Below, in pieces: positions 56,615 through 64,000 of a stretch of 64,000 nucleotides of DNA. This stretch comes from Micractinium sp. NFX-FRZ (taxonomy: Eukaryota > Chlorophyta > Trebouxiophyceae > Chlorellales > Chlorellaceae). Location: the NCBI GenBank assembly GCA_029339195.1, contig JAPTJF010000054.1, positions 155,028 through 219,027 on the forward strand, read 5' to 3'. Numbering within the stretch: the first letter of the stretch is position 1; every line of letters begins with the position of its first letter. The translations under genes and the position numbers were made by a program. A model generated the notes under the pieces. It saw only the letters and a program-made list of their open reading frames with translations, was not told where the DNA came from and ran no database searches.

Positions 56615-59112
56615 TCAAAGCTGGCCGAAACCCGCACTTTGCGGTTTGGAGGGTGCCGCTGCTGCGGGGCTCACGGGCGACAACTGAGGTGGTGTTTTCA
56701 GCAGGGTGCCTCGGAATGTAAGCACAGGTGTCGGTTGTCCAGGGACAGCAGACTTCAGCACGCCACACCCGTGGTGGGTGAGTGGCAGTGGCGGCGCCAC
56801 GCAGGCGCCACGTGGCGCCGGCTCTTCCCCGGCCACCTTCCAGCCAGGTGTGTGTCACGACCAGTCAAGACAAGGGCCCACAACCATGCACATGTGCTAC
56901 CAAGTTTACCCTGCACCCTGGCTGGACTGGCACTGCATGTTCCACACACACCTCGCCATGCATGCGTACTGCCGCCTGTGCTGCCGTCAGCTGCCGTTGT
57001 CAATTGACATCAATGCTTGCAGTTAAGATGTTGAATCTAAACGCATATGCACAAGAGGCCATGCACGAAAATGGCGGAGGGATGACAGAGCATGTCAGCA
57101 ATCACGGATAGGCAGTTGCAAGCACAGCCTTGACAAGTTCCCTACGATCGAGTAATCAACAGAGGCACACGCAACTAGGAGGCTGGCTATGCAACGGCGG
57201 CATGCATGCTGAAATCTGTTTCCAACAATATTCAGGCCAGCTGGTGAGCCGGCAGACAGCCATGATGATCCTTATGCCCTTGGGGCCTAGAAGAGGCGTG
57301 CACAATGAGGCAGCCTCAGAGGGGTCACGCTGGCCGGGCTGGACCAGCGCCGGCAGCAGCTTCAGTGGACTGTATTGTCATGCCATGCCATGCTTCTGCG
57401 TCGGCTCGGGCCGCAGGTTCAGGCACAGCGTCATGCATATACATCACATGATGCTGCACCCGCCATGGCCCACACCATACCGCTCGCGCGCCTGCACAAG
57501 GGGGAGGTGACATGCTGCAGTTATTGTAAAGGCAGCTTCAACCCACGGTTTATGTGTGCATGGAGCAGACCCGTCACAGGGTCCATGCATTCCTAGACAA
57601 AACACCTGTGTGATTGGGGTTAGGTGCGTCTCGACTCACACATGGTGGGCAGAGCACCTTCACGCTCTTGCTGGAGCAGTACCCATGCCTGGTGCAGCCG
57701 CGAGTGGTGCACACCTTCCTGCGAAATGCAGGGAGGCAATGGTGCAGCGACAAGCTTACAGCACAGCGTGGCTGCCTGCAAACGTGGCCCAACCCACAGT
57801 TACGGCGGCTCATTTGTAGGGTGGAGATCGTGAACATCGCGCACATTGTAGGTGCACACAGAAAAACATCAACCCAAGTGACTCACTTGCAGGTCCATGT
57901 CCGCGGGTTGTGGTCCGGGCAGTAGAACCTGGCAGATTCTGCATGGTTCACTCAAAGTTCCAGTGGGACAAGGAGTATGTCTTTTAGTCACTGCATAGTT
58001 TGTTGTATGTTGGGCTGGGGTACCCCACCTTTGGGGGTGTGAAACAGCAACATTGCTGAAAGTGACACCCCACCCTTTAGTAAGTTGAGCATGGAGGGGA
58101 CAGCATGTGTGAGTCCTTGTGTCCCGCAACTGCTTGAATGTGCAGCTGCCCTCCTTCATCACTCCCCATATCTGAATACGAGCCGACAACAAACGTGAAA
58201 TGTCTGCATCCCGAGTTTTGGCACCTGCATGAACACAGGCATTCGGGATGACCGTTCAAGCCAGTAAACCTGTCTGTGGAAGAAGGTCAGCTACAATCCG
58301 CTTGCTGAGCTGAGTGGCACAGATACCACTTGGCTGCTCCGCCGAGCAGCTACAGCTGCCGCGGTTGCTCTGCAACCATGGAGGAGATATGCCTTACGCT
58401 TCGCGCGTCAGCCGCGGTGCCATGCTGACTTTTGGGAAGACGCCTGCAAGGTAAGATGGATGGCGGAGCATTACCAAAGAGTAAGCTGGCAGCCTCAAGC
58501 AGGCACATGCCAGGCCGACGACTGCATGGCTTAGATGTTAGGCAGATGCCTTGGTGACCCTGCCTCAGTGCAGGTTCTGCCCCAGCTTCTCGGGCGGCTC
58601 CCCCCAGCTGCCACCGCCGGGCCCCTTCCCTGCTGCAGTTCCTGCACCCGCGCCTGCTGCGCATCACAAGCTCTCCGGTTGAGCCTTCTGCAACCATGTG
58701 CACTGGCGCAGGCGCTCAGGTGGCCTCCGGTTGGACCTCTTTGGCAGCTCACCTCAAGTACTGGATGCGACGGAACGGCCGAAGCGCTCCACAAAAACAG
58801 TGGGCATGCAGCAACAAATCTATAATGTCCAGCGGGCTCTGCAGCGGTCGCACAAAAGCCGTATTTTCCGCTTCTATCCTCAGCCAGCCTGGCGCTCTGC
58901 CGCCTGCCACTTCGCGCTGATGTGATAATGCCCTTTTGCCACCCTTGAAGTGTTGCGGCGCTTCAGGAAGCTTATTTGCAACTCGTCTTACACATGAAGC
59001 AAAGAATTGAGAGGTTTTAAAAAGTCTGGCCATTTGATGATTACATAAGGCGCACGCACATAATGTTCACGTATGTTGAGCACTGCCGCTGTGCAGCGGC
59101 ATGCCTTCATGA
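56615..59112. other. 2.5-kb region without a confidently recognised gene
   Basis: Upstream region of the polymerase-like gene and 3' flank of the AP2 gene. Base composition is lower in GC than the genes. Two weak candidates: a Cys/His-rich frame at 57574-57846 (-; GCTRHGYCSSKSVKVLCPPC) that could be a decayed transposase or zinc-binding fragment, and a frame ending at 58925 (+; VGMQQQIYNVQRALQ). Neither has a supported start, splice structure or family. TTACA at 59042-59046 (TGTAA on the minus strand) lies 70 bp past the AP2 stop. Confidence 0.4.
58034..58071. other. Two-stem hairpin in intergenic DNA
   Basis: GGGGTGT (58034-58040) pairs with ACACCCC (58065-58071). Inside it CAGCAA (58045-58050) pairs with TTGCTG (58053-58058). 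Short imperfect palindrome, possibly a MITE remnant or RNA hairpin; no target-site duplication identified. Confidence 0.5.
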
Positions 59113-61164
59113 TTAAATGCCAGCCTGGGCCTTCACTTGCCCGGACGTGGGGCCCTGAAGAAACAAGTCCAGAGCTGCAGGGTCGGGCAGCGCCCTGGGC
59201 GTCACGCTGGCCTTGCGCTGGGCCAGCGCCGGCAGGGGAGGGGCCAGGGTGAATGCTGCCACCGCTTCTGCCTCTGCCTCAGGCTTGAACTCGCCAGGCT
59301 GGCAGTCCTTGCTGGCGGCATGACAATCGTGCTCCTTGCCTGACTTGGGGCAGGCAATGGGCGCCAGGGCTGGCAGGGGCAGGGGCAGCAGTGTTGCGGC
59401 GTCTGGCGCCAGCGGTGGCAGCTGCGGCAGCGCGTGGGCTTCGAGGGCAGGGGCGCAGGTGCGCTGCACTGCCTGCGGCAGCAGGCCGGCGCGCCGAGCC
59501 TCCTCCACTTGGCCTGCGTCTGCAGCAGGGGTAGGACAACGACGCAGGGGAGAGAAGTGTCAGCTTCAGGCTGCTGAGAATAAGGAGAGCCGTTGCCACC
59601 AGCATTTGTCGGGGAGGCCAGGAGGCACGGCGGCCCTTCCGATCGATCGCTGGCTCAACGAGGCTGATAGTCCAAGCCCTGCCCCAGCACACCCAAGCAC
59701 ACATCGCATCCGTCGCCAATCAACCACCAGCCCGCCCCTTGCCCCTACCCTCCCACCCACCCAGGCAGTCTTCATACGTCTCCAGCGGGAAGGACAGCAC
59801 ATCTGCCGCTGCCAGGCCATCCCGTGCCAGCAGCGCACGGTCCACCGCCTGCGCCGCCTGCGCCTCGCTGGCGTAGAGCCCCAGGGAGGAGTGGCCCTCA
59901 ATTGCCTCTCCCAGCTCCAGCTGTAGCTGCAGGGCAGCAGGATGGGGAGGGGCCGGAGCCGGGGAGGAGAGCGGCGGGGTCAGGTGTGCATTGCAGGGTG
60001 CTTGTGGGAGTGGGGGGCGAGTGCAGGGCGGGTCCCCGCTTGCATGTGCCACCTCCTGCCGCCTCCATTTGCATGCGCTCTTCCATCCCTGCGCTCAATC
60101 CCTGCCACACCGGGCTGTCCAGCTCGCTTCCCTTTCCCTTCCAGCTCCCCCTTCGCCAGGCCACAGCTGCCCCGCCTGCTGCTGCTGCCACCCTTGCTCA
60201 TTACGGCATGTGTTTGGGGTCCCCTGTGCACCTGTCCACAAAGTTACGGACCCGCTCTCACCTGCAGCTCCCACTCGCTGCTGGGGCCGGTGCCCTGGCC
60301 AGAGGTCGCCGAGGTGTCCAGCCGGGAGATGCTCTTTGCCTGCTCACGCAGCTGCAACACCAGCTCCTCAAATGGGATCTGAGGCACAAAAGGCGGGGAG
60401 ACCAAGGGGGAAAAGGGGTAAGCACGTGCCAGGTTGAAGTGCCGGCAGCCAAGTGCAGCTGCCGGGAGCTCAGTGGGCACGCCGTGCGCATGCCGCTGTT
60501 TCTATTGCTTCTTCTGCCCTGCAAACCAGGTTGCTCATTCCACCTGTCTGCTCCCTGGCCTATCCCCTTTTGCAGGCCACCCAAAACATCAAGCAGGCAA
60601 AAGCAGCTGGCAACAGGTCTTGACACAGCATTGTAGCACGCACCTGGCCAGCAGCTGCGAGCTCGGTTGAGTAGAGAGCCATCGAGAAGTTGGTGGTAGC
60701 ATCCATGCCACGCAGCGCCACTGCTGCCAGGTCATAGGCAAGAGCTCCCATCTCCGGGTGAAGGTAGGAGCCAAGGAAGATCTGCACGAGGCGAGCAGGG
60801 GGATGGGAGGGGGAGGCTGAGCAGGAAGGGCTGGGTGTCGAGAGAGTTTGCAGGGGTGGGCCAGCGGCCGCTCGCGGCAGATACCGCAAGCTTCGCCGGG
60901 GCTTGCCTGCTTGCCGTTGAGCCACACGTGCCCCTCCAGCCGCCCTGTGCGTGCGTGGTAGGAGACGCCGCGGTAAGCAGGCAGCCCAGAGGCGCTGCTG
61001 TGCCCCCGCTTGCCGAGCACGGAGCGCCCCTTGGCTGCCGGCTGCGGCGCCGGGCCATTCACTGCAGCCGCCGCCCCCTCTGCTGGCGCCGCCAGCGCCA
61101 TGAACTCGCCGTAGGCTGCTGCTTCCGCGTCCCACATGTATTGCTGCTGCTCTTGCTCAAACAT
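59113..61164 (-). CDS. AP2-domain transcription factor with a degenerate second AP2 repeat
   Basis: Probable nuclear DNA-binding regulator. Start at 61164 (MFEQEQQQYMWDAEAAAYGE). The AP2 domain spans exons 1-2: LPAYRGVSYHARTG-RLEGHVWLNGKQ joined to IFLGSYLHPEMGALAYDLAA and LRGMDATTNF. It has the YRGV start, the LG.(Y/F) turn and the AYD-AA helix of the family, and is closest in style to AP2/WRI1 types (inference). A second, partial repeat in exon 4 (SSLGLYASEAQAAQAVDRAL, FPLETYEDCL) keeps the LG-helix half but has lost the beta-sheet DNA-contact half. The last exon is Pro/Ala/Leu-rich and may act as an activation or interaction region. About five exons; stop TAA at 59113; TGTAA signal 70 bp downstream. 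Target genes unknown. Confidence 0.88.
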
Positions 61165-61501
61165 GGCGCAGGCCGCTAAGGAGACGCGGGTGCAGGAGGA
61201 GCGCGGGGCGCGCGAGCAGGAGCCGGTTCAGGCGCGAGGATTCAAGCAAAAAGGCACGCGAGCAGCCGGAAGCAATGTGAAAGAGAGGTTCGGCGCTTTG
61301 GATCGGAGCCATTTGAGTCGGAGGCTCAAGGCAGCCAGCTGGGCAGCTGCAGCGGCCACCTGGCGCGCCTGTGCCTCGCCAACTTCATGCAGCTGCTGTC
61401 ATCCTGCTGAAGCACCCCTCTGGCTGCTTTCCCGGCTTGCTCATCGTCCAGCCATGTTACAAAAAGGTTAAGCAGATAGGCACACAAGTGTGGGCCTTCT
61501 C
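61165..61501. other. Intergenic: AP2 promoter and ODR4-like 3' UTR
   Basis: 336 bp between two minus-strand genes. TTACA at 61457-61461 (TGTAA on the minus strand) lies about 40 bp past the ODR4-like stop. The remainder is GC-rich with no recognised promoter element. Confidence 0.55.
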
Positions 61502-63656
61502 TCATTGGCCGCCTAGCGACATGTAACCAACCGCCAGCGCCAGCGCCGCCACCGCCACCGACGCCACCGTCATCAGCGTGCACGGCAGCCCAGCTGTGCC
61601 GCTGCCGCTGCCGCCCTGCCTGCCGCCACTGCTCGCTGCCTTGGCAGCACCCGCTCGAGTGGTAGGCGGCGGCGCCGCCGTCTCTAGGCACTCTACTGCC
61701 GCGCCCGCCAGCTCACGCATGGGCAGCAGCATTTGCAGGCGGCCCAGCACGGCCTGTGTGCTCTCGCCCTCAAACAGGTAATCGCAGTAGGGCACGCCGC
61801 CAGCCGCCGCGGCCGCCACGAAAGCACGGCGCGGAAGGGACACCTCAACAGGCTTGCGGGCCTGGCCAGCTGGCACGAAGAGCGGGTGCTGCGGGGGGGC
61901 CGCTGCCGCCCCGCCGCCGCTGCCGCCGCCAGGGTGCTGCTGCTGCTGCTGCTGCTGCTGCTCAAACTCCGCCGCCGCCGCCTCCTGCTGCTGCTCTGCT
62001 GCATCAAGCAGCGCATCCAAACGGGCGTGCAGCGAGCGCTTGACGTCGGCTCGCAGCGCCTCCACTGCTGCAGCGCCCGACTCGCGTCGGTGCACGCAGG
62101 CGCGGCAGTCGAGCACACCCTGCAAGCCGACCCAACCCAGGCCCTCCCCCTCTGCGCGCCCATGCTGCAGCCCGCTGCCTGACTTGCCGCCGCCCGCAGT
62201 GCTCAGAGCAAGGCTGCTGGCAGGCTGCAGCAGGAGCTCTACACTCACGAGCCCGCTGCTGCTGCTGCTGCTGCCTGCTGGGCTGTCGCCTGGCAGCTCA
62301 GCGAGCTGGCCGTCTGCGCTGGCCAGCCGTCCGCCAATGAGCCCCGCCGCGCCTCTCAGCCGGGCTGCAGCTGCATCCGTGGCTGCCTGGAAGGCCGCCT
62401 GCAGCTCCTGCTGGCTGGCAACCACCGGCAGGCGCAGGTCGAGAGCATACCTGCAGGGAGGCAGGAGAGAGGGACACGAGTGGGCATAACATCGTGGGCC
62501 CAAGGGCAACACTGCCATCCAGTGCAGGTTCACAGCTGCCAGCCTGCAGCATCATACCCCGCATTGTGCCCAACCCACCCAGCTGCATGCTGCCTGCCCT
62601 GCCCCTGTCGCCTCGCGTCCCCCGCTGCCTACTCTGCCCCCGCCTCCCCGCCTCCCCTGCCCCGCACCCGCGGGACCGCACCTGCTCTGCAGCTGCACCA
62701 TTTGGTCCAGCACCGCAGCCACCTTGACCTCGCAGGGGCGTAGTGCCCCGCCGCCGGCCGCCTCCCGCAGCGCCAGCGCTCCAGTCACCGAGTCGATGTG
62801 CAGCAGCAGCAGGGGGGCGGGCCGGCTGCCAGCCAGCTCCTTGGCCGCAGCATCTGCCAGCGCTGCCAGGACCGCTGTTGAGCTGGCAAAGGCGGCGGCA
62901 GGGCACAGCACGTAGAAGCCGACAACATCCAGGCCTGCGGGACACAAACGGGCAGGGTGCAGATGCGGGAGGGGTGAGAGCGAGGCAGGCAACATTTGCG
63001 GCCGCTTGCTGGCAGGCGGCATGCGAGGGGGCCCTCCTTGCTCGTGCGCCCAAAACCCAGCCGTGGCAGCTGGCAGCACGCAGGGGCGGGATCAGGCAGC
63101 AGGCATTGCACTGCCTTCGTGAACATGTGGCAGGCAGGCGCGCACCTCCCGGCAGGAGGCGCTCCACCATGGCCGCATGCTCCACCACCCACTCGTCGTC
63201 TAGCTGCAAAGCCGCCCCGCTGCCTCCCGGCTTGCCACCCTTGCTGCCCGCCTTCTTGGCCGTGTTTGCTGCGCCGCTGGCCAGCACCGTCAGCGGCGCA
63301 GCATTGTCCTGCAGGGCAGGCGCGGCAGGGGTGTGAGCGCTCGAGGCAGTGGCGGCGATGGCAGCGGCGGCGGCGGCAAGCCCTGCACCGCGTGTGCCAC
63401 TGCCCAAGACGTGCACCCACCCGCTCTGGCGCCTTCACAACTTGTAGGATGAAGTCCTTGCTGCTCGAGCCGCAGCGCCCCACAAGGGTGCCCACCTGCA
63501 GGCAAACAAGGGAAGGGCTGCTGTGCACAAAGCAAACGCATGTGATCGAAGCGCACTGTCTAAAAGCAGGGCGCGCACCTCAGCAGCCGCCCGCGACTGC
63601 ACGCAGGCCTCGCCATAGGCCTGTATGCTGCTGTCGGCGGTGCAAGACCTCCCCAT
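61502..63656 (-). CDS. ODR4: ODR4-like tail-anchored membrane protein
   Basis: In animals ODR-4 works at the endoplasmic reticulum in export of G-protein-coupled receptors and associates with UFSP2; its role in algae is unknown. The start chosen at 63656 gives MGRSCTADSSIQAYGEA, matching the MGR start of the family; an upstream in-frame Met exists at 63716. Exons give GTLVGRCGSSSKDFILQVV, then LDDEWVVEHAAMVERLLPGG (family signature DEEWATEHA..V.RMLPGG) and LDVVGFYVLC. The large last exon (about 62452-61502) contains GVLDCRACVHRRESGAAAVE, DVKRSLHARLDALL, a Gln run, and RRAFVAAAAAGGVPYCDYLFEGES. The C-terminal membrane anchor is MTVASVAVAALALAVGYMS. Five exons. The Gln/Ala/Gly insertions are longer than in animal ODR4. 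Family identity is supported from end to end. Confidence 0.9.
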
Positions 63657-64000
63657 GCCTGCTAGATACAGATCAATCGACAGGAAATGGCGTTCAAGCT
63701 GAGTTTGGGTCGCCAAGTGTCCTGCTGAGCATGCTGTCCTTGACGCCTCTCTGCCCTAGCGAAGCCATCCGAGCGGGTCGGCGTTGCAAGCGGTGCAAGC
63801 CAGTTATAGGTGACGAGCACAGCACTGCAAGCGCAGTTAGGATTGCGTAGGAGGCCGAAAGCGGGGATGCACAGCTAGGTGCCCTCGTGGCCACTGCGGG
63901 GGGCGGTCGCTGCTGTGCTGCGGGCTCCCGCAGTGAACCCCTGAATCGACTACCAGTCGACTACAAGTCGACTATCCCAAATCGCTTGTTTTTGCTTCCT
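63657..64000. promoter_or_regulatory. Upstream region of ODR4-like gene
   Basis: Non-coding as far as can be seen. Ends with TCGACTA repeated three times at an exact 11-bp period (63946, 63957 and 63968); the second and third lie inside GTCGAC palindromes. One helical turn spacing could mark a cooperative binding site or a simple repeat continuing beyond the window. Confidence 0.5.

Noticed and set aside
58698..58925. Possible terminal exon on the plus strand (ends RFYPQPAWRSAACHFALM)
   Set aside because: No upstream exons, acceptor logic or family match could be found; left as part of the unassigned region.

Overview
This is nuclear DNA from a green alga, most likely a trebouxiophyte close to Chlorella or Micractinium (inference). 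It is GC-rich, and its genes are cut into many short exons by GT-AG introns, mostly GTGAGT-type. Third codon positions are strongly G/C. TGTAA poly(A)-like signals lie downstream of several stops. The protein set is plant-like: VARICOSE, AP2-domain factor, GLR-type receptor, and a clathrin tail resembling land plants. No bacterial operons, tRNA genes, CRISPR arrays or intact transposons were seen. Exon edges were placed by eye from splice consensus and family alignment; the span of each CDS is firmer than its internal joins.

Layout. 1-8.5 kb: two paralogous, head-to-head, minimal ionotropic-glutamate-receptor-like genes sharing a 258-bp intergenic promoter; the left one runs off the window. 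8.9-10.9 kb (-): an unrecognised multi-pass membrane protein. 12.0-27.6 kb (-): clathrin heavy chain in about 38 exons. It is divergently paired with the decapping scaffold VARICOSE/EDC4 (+, 28.0-35.0 kb). 36.8-38.1 kb (+): a small unrecognised membrane protein whose middle is a tandem array of 33-nt exons. 40.2-42.9 kb (-): mitochondrial Rieske protein of complex III. 43.5-56.6 kb (-): a divergent DNA polymerase delta catalytic-subunit-like gene with broken exonuclease motifs, an altered motif C and a 15-nt microexon carrying motif B. 59.1-61.2 kb (-): AP2-domain transcription factor. 61.5-63.7 kb (-): ODR4-like membrane protein.

The most striking pattern is shared by many of these unrelated genes. 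Introns contain decayed tandem copies of the neighbouring exon edge, often with the splice site included. The extreme case is 37.0-38.0 kb, where whole exon-plus-intron units are repeated. This looks like continuing intron growth or creation by local tandem duplication of splice-site-containing segments. The genes themselves are mostly housekeeping (membrane trafficking, mRNA decay, respiration, replication, transcription) and do not form one pathway.
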